Of a stretch of 64,000 bases of DNA, positions 35,186 to 44,769 are shown piece by piece. A program made the translations under genes and the position numbers. Source of the DNA: Streptomyces sp. SKN60 (GTDB taxonomy: Bacteria; Actinomycetota; Actinomycetes; Streptomycetales; Streptomycetaceae); contig NZ_JAHTMW010000026.1 of the NCBI RefSeq assembly GCF_026236535.1, positions 1 through 64,000 on the forward strand, given 5' to 3'. The notes beneath the pieces were generated by a model. The model was not told where the DNA came from. It did not search any database and saw only the letters and a program-made list of their open reading frames with translations. Each line of letters starts with the position of its first letter. The first letter of the stretch is position 1.

Positions 35186-35977
35186 CTAACCGGGTCCGTG
35201 CGAGTCGACGACAGCAAGGCGAGCAGGGCGCCCTGCTCGGGCTTGTACCGGGAAGCCGGCAGCGATTTCGGCAGCGACCGAGTCCATGTTGGCCTCGTCC
35301 AGAAGGTAGAAGTGCCCGCCTGGGAAGAGCCGAGGGCGGATACCGGTGTGCACGGACCACAGGTCCAGTTCCCCCCGCGGCACGAGTTCGTCATCCGCGC
35401 CGCCCATCACGACCGGGGCGACCGGAAATTTCCGTCCGGCTGTCCCGACCGCCAGCCGCTGGCTCAGCCTCAGATCGCAGCGCAGGACGGCCAGCAGGTG
35501 CTCACGCAGCTCTCGGTGGCCGAGGATCTCATCTGGAGTGCCGCCGCCCAGCTTGAGGATGTCGAGTAGTTTCTCCTCCGTCCAGTCTTCGTTCTGTCCG
35601 GCGCGCGACTCCGGCGTGGGCTGGGCGCTCAAAACGAGTCCCTGGCACATCTCCTGCGCGGCCAGGGCCAGTGCTGCCGCGAACGAGGCGCCCATGCTGT
35701 GACCGAAGAAGACGGTGGGCAGCGGTGCTGCTGCACGCATTTCCTCAAGCACGGCAGCCACCGCGGCCCCGGGGTCATCTAGGGCATCGAGGCCCTCGCC
35801 GAACCGGCGCTCCCGACCTGGCAGGGTGACGCCGACAACCTCCAGCCCGGCAGGGAGTCGCCGCAACAACGGCAACAGTGCGTTGGGCCCAGCTCCGGAG
35901 TGAGCCAGGGCAATGACCCGGCCCCAGCGGATACCCTCTGCGGGCCGAAGCACAGCGGTCCATGACTGCTCAGGCAT
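35186..35977 (-). CDS. Type II thioesterase of the NRPS-PKS cluster
   Basis: A 263-aa alpha/beta hydrolase of the GrsT/RifR type. The nucleophile elbow is FFGHSMGASFAAALA (Ser in G-H-S-M-G). The N-terminal HSGAGPNALLPLLRRLPAGL E then GVTLPGRERRFGE is characteristic of the family. The catalytic Asp lies in VVMGGADDELVPR and the His in PGGHFYLLDE. It should hydrolyse stalled or misprimed acyl groups from carrier proteins and may release the final product, since the PKS has no terminal TE. The ATG at 35977 was chosen (GGGGAG about 14 nt upstream); a GTG at 36010 is possible. It is downstream of the PKS on the same strand after a 386-bp gap. Confidence 0.85.
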   Translation of the reverse strand: MPEQSWTAVLRPAEGIRWGRVIALAHSGAGPNALLPLLRRLPAGLEVVGVTLPGRERRFGEGLDALDDPGAAVAAVLEEMRAAAPLPTVFFGHSMGASFAAALALAAQEMCQGLVLSAQPTPESRAGQNEDWTEEKLLDILKLGGGTPDEILGHRELREHLLAVLRCDLRLSQRLAVGTAGRKFPVAPVVMGGADDELVPRGELDLWSVHTGIRPRLFPGGHFYLLDEANMDSVAAEIAAGFPVQARAGRPARLAVVDSHGPG

Positions 35978-36363
35978 CGTACTTAATCTCTCTCCCCATA
36001 CATCCGACACCTGCCACGCAAAGTGGCGAGGCGGTCCGGCCGGGTCCCTGTGTCAGGTGGCCCCGTGCTCGGTGGCATGTCAGTCGTTGACTCGCCCTGG
36101 TCGGGCCGTTCGCAGTGCTCCGGATTGACCGGCAACGTTGCGACACGTCCGAACGCCTACCGGCTCCCAGGCCGACCCGGCTGAGTTGCGGGAGCCTCCG
36201 CTTTCGGAGTCAGCCAAGCAGCCCGGACAGCCATGCGAGTCGCGGCCGTCCGGGCTGCAGTCCACCCTCAATCCGTATTCCGCTTCGGGGGCACGGGCTT
36301 GCCCGACTCGTCACACTGCGATGGTGTGGCCTCGGAGTGGGGCATCGCGAATTGCCAGCCTCG
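35978..36363. other. Intergenic gap between PKS and thioesterase genes
   Basis: 386 bp, unusually long inside an otherwise tightly packed operon. No gene on either strand is convincing. The thioesterase may have its own promoter here, or a small gene was lost. Confidence 0.4.
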
Positions 36364-39300
36364 TCAACACTTCGCGCCTTCTCCGGCGAGGATCGCGGCG
36401 GAGAGCCCGGCGACAGTGGGATTTTGCCACAGGGTCTTCAGGGCAAGCGCGGCCCCGGTTCGCGCGTTGATTTCCGCGATGATCTGCAGTGCGAGGAGGG
36501 ATTCGCCTCCAAGGTCGAAGAAGTTGTCGTGCCGGCCCACACGGTCGAGCCCGAGGGCTTCCTTCCAGATCTCCGCGATCTGCTGCTCCGCCGAATCGTG
36601 GGCTGGGGCGTAGGCGACGGTGAGGTCAGGCCTTCGGTTGAAGGACGGTGAGGATGCTGTCCTGGCGGGGTAGGGGGCGATGTCCTGCGTAGCGGCGGGA
36701 GAGGAGGTGTCGTGGTGCGACTCCAGGGGCCGTTTGCCTACGATCACGCAGTGGTCGGCGAACGGCGGTGTGTCGGGGTCGGCGGGAAAGGTGGCCAGGT
36801 CCCGGAACCCCTCCTTGGCGAAGAGGTCGGCCCATTCGCGGGGCGGCAGTAGCGGTGAGTCGACGCGGATTCCGTCGTCGTAATACCACCATCCGTCGAA
36901 GAATCCGGTGGTCAGGAGTGATGCGCGGTCGAGCTGAGAGATCTCGACAAGGAACAGCAGGCCGTCCTGGGTCAGGAGCCTCTGGGTGTTGCGCAGGGAG
37001 ACTCGCAGGTCTCTGGTCGCGTGGAGAACGTTGAAGGCCAGGATGATGTCGAATGTTCCAGGATCGTATCCCTGGGCTGCCGGGTCTTCGCTGATGTCGA
37101 GTGTGCCGAACCGCATGCAGCCAAGGCCGTCTTCTTGAGCCTGCTTCTGGGCGTCGAGGACGAACGATCTGCCGATGTCGGTGAAGTGGTATTCCACCGT
37201 GGACGGGTCGGGGAGCGCGTCGATGACGGCCTTGCTGATGTACCCGCGTCCGGCGCCGATCTCGAGGATCCGGACCGTTCTTCCGCCGGCCTCGCGAACC
37301 AGCCGGGCCACGGTTGTGGCGACAAGGTCGAAATGGGCGGCCAGGGAGTTGATCCGCCGGGTGCGCGAGGCCTGCTGGTGGAGCGTGTCCTTGCCGTCCG
37401 GCAGTGCCGCCTGGAGGCCTTCGATCTCTCCCTGGAACACCGGGCCCAAGGAGCGGACACATCGGTCCAACATTTCGAGCAGATACTCGAGTTCTGGATG
37501 AGCTGCCACGAATCGCTGATGGCCCGGCCAGGCGTCCTCGAGTGATCCGGCGTCGACGACGAAGCGTAGGAGCCCGCCTTCGATGACGGCGACCCCACTG
37601 TCCTCGAGGATACCCAGGAGCGCGCGGAAGAACTTCTGGTACTTGGGCGCAGGGCACAGTCGTGCGGTCAGGTCGGCCAGGCTGTGGACAGACCCTTCGG
37701 CTGCCGTGACACCGCTGTCACAAAGGAACTTGCACACATGCAGGAGGCAGAGCCGGTCCAGCTGCTGCAGGGTATCGGCCGACATCATGGTGGCTTCCGC
37801 GAGCTCCTGGAGCCGACGGTCCGAGGGAAACGCCTCGTACAGGTGCGATGCCGTCCAGCGCATCGGGTCGGGATCGACTGGGGCCGGGGCGGGTTCCGCC
37901 TCTGTCCAGTAGCGCTCCCGCTGGAAGGCGTAGCCGGGCAGCGGCACGGTCTGCGGGCGGCCGTCCGCATTCATGGCGTGCCAGTCGACGTCCGCGCCGC
38001 GCTGCCAGAGGTCGCCGAGGGCCTCGTGAAGGAAGGCGACGTCGGATTGAGTGGAGTTCGGGTGGCGCATGGTCGGCCGGGCGCCGGCCGCACGGCCGAC
38101 CACTGTGGTCAGGGCGTTGCCGGGGCCGACCTCGATCAGCAGCGGCGCCAGCTCTTCGCCGAGACGTTCGATTCCGCTGGCGAACCGCACCGTGGACCGC
38201 ATCTGGTCGGCCCAATAGCGGGGGCTGAGGGCCTGCTCCGAAGTAATCCAGGTTCCGGTGAGGCAGGAAATGAAGGGAATATCTGGTTCGCCGAGTGTGA
38301 TCTCGGCAACGGCCTCCGCAAAGGTGTCCAGCACGGGGTCGAGCAGCGCCGAGTGCGCTCCCATGGAGAGGCGAACCTGGTGGCTGTCGATGCCGTCACG
38401 GGCCAGCGTGGCAGCCAGGGCCTCGATCTCCCCGGCAGGCCCGGAGAGCGTGCAGTGACTCGGCCCGTTCACCGCGGCCAGGGAGAGCCCAGGAGTGAGG
38501 AACTGGCGGGCCGACAATTCGTCGAGGGGCACACCGAGCATCGCGCCAGTGCCAGCGGCGCTGAGCATCAGGCGTTCCCGCTCCACGACAAGGGGGAGGA
38601 CGTCCTCCAGCCGGAACACGCCTGCCAGGCACGCCGCGACATACTCTCCGAGACTGTGCCCGATGAGCGCCGCTGGGCGCACGCCATACGAGATGAGCGT
38701 GCGGGCCATCGCGTACTCGGTTGCCACGATGGCCGCGAAGACATGGGGGACGCCTTCTTGGCCGGTGCCGTCCAGGGCCGCCTGGAGGTCAAGGCCGACG
38801 GTCCCCTTCAGGATGGCCTCGCAGCGGTCGATCTCCGCGCGGAACACCGGATCTGCCGCGTAGAGCCCGCGCCCCATGCCGGGGTACTGGCTCCCTGCCC
38901 CCGCGAACATGAACACGGCCCGGTCCGTCACAGCGCGGTCCGCCACGGGCTCTGCCCCGGCAGCCAAGAGGACTTCAGCCGCCTCGTCGCGGTCCCGGCA
39001 CAGGAACGCGGCCCGGTAGGGCATCGGGGTGCGTCCCGTGCGTAGCGTGTGGCCGACGGCCGAGAGGTCAATGTCCGGGGTGTTCTGCAGGTGTCGGCCG
39101 AGACCGGCGGCCGTGGCCGACAGCGCAGTCGGCGACTTGGCCGACACAGTGAGGAGAACCCGCTCGGGACCGGACTCCGCCTTCATCCGGGTCTGCGTGG
39201 CCGGTGGGGCGGTGAGCACACAGTGCGCGTTGGTTCCGCCCAGTCCCAGGGAGTTCACCGCGGCCGCCCGCAGCGGTGCGGCGGGCCGGTAGGCCTCGGT

Positions 39301-40467
39301 GTGAATGGTGAACGGCGAATCAGCAAGCCGCAGTCCCGGGTTGGGCGTGTCGAAGTTGATCTGCGGGGGGATGATCTGGTGCCGAAGGATCAGCGCCGTC
39401 TTGATCAACCCGGTGACGCCGGCAGCAGCGTCCAGGTGGCCGATGTTTGCCTTGACGCTACCCAGGCCGCATTTCTCAGCGGATGCTGTTCGCGCGTCGT
39501 AGACGCTGCGCAGGGCGGCGACCTCGATCGGGTCGCCGAGGTGGGTGCCGGTGCCGTGGGCCTCTATGTAGCCGACGTCTTCAGGTGCGACACCCGATCG
39601 GTCCAGGCACTGGCGGATGAGTTGGGCCTGTCCAGCGACGCTGGGTGCAAGATATCCCATCTTGTGGGCGCCGTCGTTGTTGGTGCCTGAGGCAGCGATC
39701 ACGGCGTAGATGTGGTCGCCGTCTGCCAAGGCGTCCGCCAGCCGCTTGAGGACCACGATTCCGCATCCGTTGCCCGGTACCATGCCCGAAGCCCGGGCAT
39801 CGAACGGACGGCAGTGCCCGTCCCGCGAGAAGGCCCCGCCCTCCTCGTACAGGTAGCCGGCGCCCTGGGCAGAGCGCAGGCTGACTCCGCCGGCCAGCGC
39901 AACGTCACAACGAGAGGTGATCAGCGCCTGGCAGGCGGCGTCGACCGCAGCCAGGCTGCTCGAGCACGCGCTCTGCACGGTCATGCTCGGACCACGCAGG
40001 TCCAGCCGGAACGAGACCCGGGTCGCCAGGTAGTCAGGGCCAGTGCCGACCCGCACGGGGAAGGAGCTCTCGTGATCAAGATGCTTCAGATACCTGGTGG
40101 CCCCGACACTGCCGAAGACGCCGATCCGGCCGCCGTGATCGGTGGGAAGGACAGCGGCGTCCTCGAGCGCCGTCCACGCGCACTCGAGAAAGATCCGCTG
40201 CTGCGGGTCGATCAAGCGGGCCTCGCCCGACGGAATGCCGAAGAATCCGGCGTCGAACCGGTCTGCCCCCGGCAGGTCGGCTCCCCACGCCACGTAGCGT
40301 GGGTCGGCCGCCACGGCGTCCGGGACACCCGCCGCGACGAGTTCTTCCGTTGCGAACCGGCGCACCGACTCCCCGCCCTCGAGGAGTCGCGTCCACAGAC
40401 CTCGGACGTCGAGATCCTGCGGGAAACGTCCGGCCATGCCGATGATGGCGATCGATTGAGCAGTCAT
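36364..40467 (-). CDS. Type I polyketide synthase module KS-AT-cMT-ACP
   Basis: A 1367-aa single-module PKS. KS (1-425): Cys168 in VQSACSSSL, His304 in EAHGTGT, His344 in NIGHLDAAAG. AT (about 515-815): Ser605 in GHSLGEY; where malonyl-type ATs have HAFH and methylmalonyl-type YASH, this has GAHS (His705), so specificity is unclear. A helical linker and C-methyltransferase follow (about 900-1245; SAM motif LEIGAGRGYISKA). ACP (about 1285-1360): phosphopantetheine Ser1323 in DLGGESLLAL. No KR, DH, ER or TE, so the product keeps a beta-keto group and is C-methylated. It starts 6 nt after the NRPS gene and should extend the aminoacyl unit from that PCP (inference). Confidence 0.9.
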   Translation of the reverse strand: MTAQSIAIIGMAGRFPQDLDVRGLWTRLLEGGESVRRFATEELVAAGVPDAVAADPRYVAWGADLPGADRFDAGFFGIPSGEARLIDPQQRIFLECAWTALEDAAVLPTDHGGRIGVFGSVGATRYLKHLDHESSFPVRVGTGPDYLATRVSFRLDLRGPSMTVQSACSSSLAAVDAACQALITSRCDVALAGGVSLRSAQGAGYLYEEGGAFSRDGHCRPFDARASGMVPGNGCGIVVLKRLADALADGDHIYAVIAASGTNNDGAHKMGYLAPSVAGQAQLIRQCLDRSGVAPEDVGYIEAHGTGTHLGDPIEVAALRSVYDARTASAEKCGLGSVKANIGHLDAAAGVTGLIKTALILRHQIIPPQINFDTPNPGLRLADSPFTIHTEAYRPAAPLRAAAVNSLGLGGTNAHCVLTAPPATQTRMKAESGPERVLLTVSAKSPTALSATAAGLGRHLQNTPDIDLSAVGHTLRTGRTPMPYRAAFLCRDRDEAAEVLLAAGAEPVADRAVTDRAVFMFAGAGSQYPGMGRGLYAADPVFRAEIDRCEAILKGTVGLDLQAALDGTGQEGVPHVFAAIVATEYAMARTLISYGVRPAALIGHSLGEYVAACLAGVFRLEDVLPLVVERERLMLSAAGTGAMLGVPLDELSARQFLTPGLSLAAVNGPSHCTLSGPAGEIEALAATLARDGIDSHQVRLSMGAHSALLDPVLDTFAEAVAEITLGEPDIPFISCLTGTWITSEQALSPRYWADQMRSTVRFASGIERLGEELAPLLIEVGPGNALTTVVGRAAGARPTMRHPNSTQSDVAFLHEALGDLWQRGADVDWHAMNADGRPQTVPLPGYAFQRERYWTEAEPAPAPVDPDPMRWTASHLYEAFPSDRRLQELAEATMMSADTLQQLDRLCLLHVCKFLCDSGVTAAEGSVHSLADLTARLCPAPKYQKFFRALLGILEDSGVAVIEGGLLRFVVDAGSLEDAWPGHQRFVAAHPELEYLLEMLDRCVRSLGPVFQGEIEGLQAALPDGKDTLHQQASRTRRINSLAAHFDLVATTVARLVREAGGRTVRILEIGAGRGYISKAVIDALPDPSTVEYHFTDIGRSFVLDAQKQAQEDGLGCMRFGTLDISEDPAAQGYDPGTFDIILAFNVLHATRDLRVSLRNTQRLLTQDGLLFLVEISQLDRASLLTTGFFDGWWYYDDGIRVDSPLLPPREWADLFAKEGFRDLATFPADPDTPPFADHCVIVGKRPLESHHDTSSPAATQDIAPYPARTASSPSFNRRPDLTVAYAPAHDSAEQQIAEIWKEALGLDRVGRHDNFFDLGGESLLALQIIAEINARTGAALALKTLWQNPTVAGLSAAILAGEGAKC

Positions 40468-40473
40468 TTCGCT

Positions 40474-42246
40474 TTACTTTCCGGCCCGCTGAGCGAGCAA
40501 AGTGGTGACGTGGGCGGTGAATTCGCGAAGCGTGGGGTACGTGAACACTTCATGGGCAAGCAGCTCCGGCAGGTCCAGAGCTGTCACCACGCGCGAGTGG
40601 ACACGCACAACGTCGAAGGATGTCCCGCCAAGCGCGAACAACGTGCTGTCGGGATCGACCGGACCGTCATGCCCATGAGCCTGCAGCACCCCGGCCCAGA
40701 TGGCGCTGATCTGTTCCGCAGCCCCGGCTCCGGACGCGACGCGCGGCTGCCCTTCGGCGGCGATCCGCGCAAGCTCGGTGCGATCGACCTTTCCGTGCGG
40801 GCTCAGCGGCAACCGGTCAAGGCGTGTGAAAATCTCGGGAACCATGTACCAGGGCAGGACCCTGGCCAGATCCCGCCGCAGCGCGGCCTCGTCGGGTTCC
40901 GCCTCCGTCACCAGGAAGGCCGCCAGCGATCCCGCGGCACATACGACAGACGCTTCGAGCACGCACGGATGCCGCATCAAAGCGGCCTCGATCTCGCCGA
41001 GCTCGACCCGGTAACCCTGCACCTTGACCTGGCCGTCCCGCCGGCCGTGGAATTCGAGGATCCCGTCTTGCCGGAGCAGTGCCAGATCGCCGGTCCGATA
41101 GAGCCGAGCGGCAGGATCCGGGCCGTACAGGTCTGGAACAAAACGCTCAGCCGTCAGCCCCGCATCGTTCAGATAGCCAGCCGCCACACCATCCCCGCCG
41201 GTGACCAGCTCGCCCACCTCGCCCACGGCAGCAGGAGTGTCGTCGTCCCGGAGCACATAGCACGTGGTCCGGGCAATCGGCCGGCCGATCGGCACCATGG
41301 TGGCGTCCGCCGCAAGTTCACGCGCGTCGAAAGCCGTGGTGAACACAGCATTCTCGGTCGGTCCGTACGCATTGATCAAGCGGTCAGGCGGACCGCACGA
41401 CAGGACTCTGCGCACCAGTTCCGGGTCGAGGACCTCTCCCGCCACCACGAGGTCACGCAGCTCACGGAAGGTCTCCGGTGCCTCACCGGCCAGGTGGTGG
41501 AACACCGCGGTCGGAAGGAAGGCCACGTCGATCGACTGGGACCGGATCAGATCATGCAGATATCCAGGGGACAGGACCCGGCTCGGCTCCGCGATCACAA
41601 GGCATCCGCCGTTGAGCAGTGCCCCCCAGATGTCGAAGATCGACACGTCGAAAGACGGAGATGTCGCGTGCAGGACTCGGTCCCCGGGCCGGAATTCGAT
41701 GTAGTCGGTGTCGACCACTAGCCGCGACACGCTGCGCTGTCGCACGCCCACAGCCTTGGGGTGGCCTGTGGAGCCTGAAGTGAACATCACGTAGGCCAGG
41801 TCATCGCCACTCGCTGTCGGCACCGCTGCCCGCAGGACGGAGCCGTTCCGCTCGGGCGGGAACTCGGCGGCTTCTTCAGGCGGGTTCTTACTTCCCGGCA
41901 GCGTGAAGATCAGGCAGGCACCAGACCCTTCGACCATGGTCACTACCCGGGCCGCTGGATGGTTCTCGTCAATCGGGACGAAGACGGCCCCGGCCTTCAG
42001 GACACCCAGGAACGCCACAATGCCCTCGGCGCAGCGTGGACCGTAGACCGCGACCCGATCGCCCGGACGGATTCCGCGCTGAAGAAGGTGGGCGCAGAAC
42101 GACTCGGCCCACTGGTCCAGTTCCGCATACGTCAGCACGTGGCCGCTGCTGCGGACGGCGTACGCCTCCGGAGTCCGCCCACACCAATGGTCAAAGATCT
42201 CTGTGAGGGGCTGCGTCCCGTCATAGTGTCCGTCGAAAACTGACAT
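40474..42246 (-). CDS. NRPS adenylation-PCP didomain protein
   Basis: A 590-aa protein. A-domain motifs: LTYAELDQWA (A1), LKAGAVFVPID (A2), YVMFTSGSTGHPKAVGV (A3), FDVSIFDIWGALLNGG (A4), NAYGPTENAVF (A5), GELVTGGDGVAAGYLN (A6), YRTGDLA (A7), GRRDGQVKVQGYRVELGEIE (A8), Lys486 in PHGKVDR (A10). The hand-derived specificity code is D-V-F-F-V-A-A-V-F-K, which resembles aromatic or bulky hydrophobic codes but matches none I know. PCP at 510-590 with Ser543 in LGGTSFD. The ATG overlaps the stop of the condensation gene by one base (TGATG). Confidence 0.9.
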   Translation of the reverse strand: MSVFDGHYDGTQPLTEIFDHWCGRTPEAYAVRSSGHVLTYAELDQWAESFCAHLLQRGIRPGDRVAVYGPRCAEGIVAFLGVLKAGAVFVPIDENHPAARVVTMVEGSGACLIFTLPGSKNPPEEAAEFPPERNGSVLRAAVPTASGDDLAYVMFTSGSTGHPKAVGVRQRSVSRLVVDTDYIEFRPGDRVLHATSPSFDVSIFDIWGALLNGGCLVIAEPSRVLSPGYLHDLIRSQSIDVAFLPTAVFHHLAGEAPETFRELRDLVVAGEVLDPELVRRVLSCGPPDRLINAYGPTENAVFTTAFDARELAADATMVPIGRPIARTTCYVLRDDDTPAAVGEVGELVTGGDGVAAGYLNDAGLTAERFVPDLYGPDPAARLYRTGDLALLRQDGILEFHGRRDGQVKVQGYRVELGEIEAALMRHPCVLEASVVCAAGSLAAFLVTEAEPDEAALRRDLARVLPWYMVPEIFTRLDRLPLSPHGKVDRTELARIAAEGQPRVASGAGAAEQISAIWAGVLQAHGHDGPVDPDSTLFALGGTSFDVVRVHSRVVTALDLPELLAHEVFTYPTLREFTAHVTTLLAQRAGK

Positions 42247-43505
42247 CACAGGCGTCCCAACATGTTCATGCTCTCTATTACTTGGTTGAAGTGCTGATCG
42301 AGTTCGCCATCTGAGCAAGCCTCCGCGTTAGCTTCCAGACTCATCTCGATGCGCCGATCAGTACGCGCGAACATGTGGACTCCGATGTCCTCGAGGAGCT
42401 TGGTGCCCCTGCTCAGATCACGCGTTGTGGTTTGGCATCCGGTGAATTCGACGTCCCGGGCGTAGGGCATGAGGTTGACCACCGGTCCGTAAAGCCTCCG
42501 GCCGGTCCTGACGAGGTCCATATCTCGCTTCAGCCGCTCGATCGGATACCGGCGGTGAGCACGGTTGTCCCGCATCTCCCGCACGACTTCCTGAGTCATC
42601 GCAGCGAGATCGAGCCCGTCATGGCACGGCACCGGGAGTGCCACGAAATTGATCCGCATGCTGGGCACTTGAGCCACCGAGGGGTCCGCAGGACGCGGCA
42701 GTACTGGGACACCGAGGATGACTTCGTCCGCTCCTGAGACTCGGCCCACGAGCTGCGCGACGCTGGCCAGCGCCGCATGCGCCCATGATCCTCCAGCCCG
42801 CCGCCCCCTTGCCGCAAGCTCCCGGACATCAACCGTGCCAGATCTGCGGCGCAGCACCCCTGACGGGGGGATGCAGCGCCCGGACAAAACAGGCGCGTCA
42901 GCGCGGAGAGCCAGGCGCTCCAGCCAGAATTCTCGGTCATCTGTGCACTGTCGAGAATCCAGATAGGCCTTTTCATCGTTCACCACGCATGCAAGCGAAC
43001 CGAAGCCAGAAGGCTTAGCGTCGCCGTCGTTGGTCGAATATGTTTGGGCCACCCGGTCAGCTATGAGATGCTCGCCGAAGCCGTCGAGGAGGATGTGATG
43101 AAACCTCTGGAACCACAAATAACGGCACGCCCCCAGCAGGAAAAGGGAGTGCTCGAAAAGAGGTCCCCGAGCTAGGTCTGCACAGGTGCCCATATTCCGC
43201 TGGCACCACCGGGTCGCCGCGTCAAAAGGATCCCTTTCCCCGCGCATGTCAATTATCTGCAGAGGGGGCGCAGGAACGGCATTCCTCGCCTGGACAATAC
43301 GGTCGCCGTCCAGGACGAAAGCGACCTTGAGCGCTTCGGCATCATGAACCGTGGCATGCACGGCGCTCTCGAATCGGTCGATATCCAGCGGCCCTTCGAT
43401 CAAGCGGACCATACCGTGGTTGTACGAAGGACTTTCGGGCCGCATGTACTGCCCGATCCAAACGGCGAGCTGGGCCGAGGTCAATTCCAGGAAATCTCCG
43501 ATCAC
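42246..43505 (-). CDS. Free-standing NRPS condensation domain protein
   Basis: A 419-aa protein. The start LTSAQLAVWIGQYMRPESPS YNHG is a typical C-domain opening. The catalytic HHxxxDG is present in QRFHHILLDGFGEHL. Later motifs: REFWLERLA, GVPVLPRP and MRINFVALPV. It has no A or PCP domain, so it works in trans on the neighbouring PCP, for example N-acylating the amino acid, starting the chain, or releasing the product as amide or ester. It is the first gene of the cluster operon; the upstream intergenic region is AT-richer than the genes. Confidence 0.85.
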   Translation of the reverse strand: MIGDFLELTSAQLAVWIGQYMRPESPSYNHGMVRLIEGPLDIDRFESAVHATVHDAEALKVAFVLDGDRIVQARNAVPAPPLQIIDMRGERDPFDAATRWCQRNMGTCADLARGPLFEHSLFLLGACRYLWFQRFHHILLDGFGEHLIADRVAQTYSTNDGDAKPSGFGSLACVVNDEKAYLDSRQCTDDREFWLERLALRADAPVLSGRCIPPSGVLRRRSGTVDVRELAARGRRAGGSWAHAALASVAQLVGRVSGADEVILGVPVLPRPADPSVAQVPSMRINFVALPVPCHDGLDLAAMTQEVVREMRDNRAHRRYPIERLKRDMDLVRTGRRLYGPVVNLMPYARDVEFTGCQTTTRDLSRGTKLLEDIGVHMFARTDRRIEMSLEANAEACSDGELDQHFNQVIESMNMLGRL

Positions 43506-43852
43506 GTCCCACGCTCCGACAGGGTCGGCGAAAGAAGCGAGACCTTAACTGAAGGGCGCTGCGTGATGGCAGAAAATTCGGCATTGGAAGCCGCGACCAC
43601 TATTGGGCCTGTGAAATGCGTAGAACCGGCTCGGCAGGTGAAGCACGTCAAAAGAATTGCACCATCGACTGGAATTGGCAAATATTCGATATCTGGGTAC
43701 TGCGATTGTGTAGGCGCTTCCTGCACAGTCGATGGAATTTTTCCTCACACGCCACCCCTCGCGCAATAAGTATTACCCACTCAAATACCAGTTCTTGGGG
43801 CGTGTCGGCTCTGTAACTGCCTGTCACTGAACCTCTTTCATCCGGAATAGTC
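43506..43852. promoter_or_regulatory. Likely promoter region of the NRPS-PKS operon
   Basis: About 350 bp, visibly lower in GC than the operon, with no convincing gene. A degenerate palindrome AAGTA-TTACC-CACTC lies near 43769-43783, a distant relative of the TGAGTA motif. Specific promoter boxes were not resolved. Confidence 0.35.
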
Positions 43853-44290
43853 TCAGGTCAGCAACCTGTGGACGGCTTGGCTGATGGTGCCGATACGGCG
43901 GGTGGAACACCGCGCCCGCCGCAGGACGCGCCACCGCTTGAGCTGCGCGAGGGTGCGTTCCCCCGAAGCCCTCAGCCGGGCGTGATCCCGGGTGAACTGC
44001 TGGTAGTGCGCCGGCTGAATGCCGTGGTGGTAGTAGGGAGTGCGCACGGTGGCGCCGGCGCCCCGGTAGGCCCGGTCCGCGAGCACAAGGATCTGCCGGG
44101 TCAGGCGCGCCTGGACGATGCCGTGGGCGCGAGCCGCGGTCAGGGTCGTGGGTGTGGTGCGGCCGGGTGTCGCGTGCGAGAACCAGAGCGGGGTGCCGTC
44201 CGGGCAGGCGACGACCTGCACGTCATCCCGTGCTTCCGGTGTTCGAGTAGTACGGCTCGTCGGCCTTGATGCGGTCGGTGGGGATCAGCG
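43853..44290 (-). pseudogene. IS5-type transposase C-terminal remnant
   Basis: The minus frame (to 44221) reads MQVVACPDGTPLWFSHATPG, LTRQILVLADRAYRGAGATV, YQQFTRDHARLRASGERTLA QLKRWRVLRRARC and SQAVHRLLT. Immediately upstream, in another frame, IPTDRIKADEPYYSNTG continues the protein. The first half is missing. The same family is present in worse condition at 17850-18340. Confidence 0.7.
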
Positions 44291-44650
44291 CCCCACTGCA
44301 TCCTGGTTGTCAAGGGCAACCAGAAGAAGCTCCGCCGACAGCTTCCGGCATCCGCCCTGGCGCGAGGTCCCGCTGCAGCACCACACCCCCGAACAGGGCC
44401 ATGGCCGACGCGAGATCCGCCGGCTCAAGGTGTGCACCGTCCAGCCCGTCCCTCCTCCCCCACGCCGCGCAGGCCATCGAGGTCAAGCGCTGCCGCACCA
44501 GCCGCACGACGAAATGTCCGCACCGGCACCGCGCGATGGCAGCACTCCGCAACCTCGCCATCGGCCTCGTCCACCAGGCCGACCGGACGAACATCACCGC
44601 CGCGACCGACCACTACCGGTCAGAACCAACCACGTCCTCCAACCGATCTT
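44270..44650 (+). pseudogene. ISAs1-family transposase remnant
   Basis: Shifted plus-strand frames give LVVKGNQKKLRRQLPA, GHGRREIRRLKVCT, LLPHAAQAIEVKR and MAALRNLAIGLVHQADRTNI TAATDHYRS. The order matches the C-terminal half of ISAs1-type transposases. Several frameshifts. Confidence 0.65.
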
Positions 44651-44718
44651 GAAGCCTGAGAACGCATCAACCTTGGGCCCCGCAAGCCGCTGAACCGGAA
44701 CTACAGCCACCGCATCCA

Positions 44719-44735
44719 TGAGCAGTAAATACTCA
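44719..44735. promoter_or_regulatory. TGAGTA-N5-TACTCA palindrome
   Basis: TGAGCA-GTAAA-TACTCA, a single mismatch, only 34 bp upstream of the lipoprotein ATG, where it would overlap or abut a promoter. Confidence 0.5.
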
Positions 44736-44769
44736 CGATTGCAGTCAAATTCTTCACTTGAGTGTGTGT

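Noticed and set aside
34812..35360. Possible histidine-kinase C-terminal fragment next to the thioesterase gene
   Set aside because: Only a short GVWITLPL-type match in a broken frame; too little to support a gene.
37684..41721. Long plus-strand frames opposite the PKS and NRPS genes
   Set aside because: Antisense shadows; the minus-strand proteins have every catalytic motif, while these have none.
44243..44257. GAGTA-GTACG-GCTCG as another TGAGTA-type site
   Set aside because: Only one half-site matches and it lies inside a transposase remnant, not upstream of a gene.
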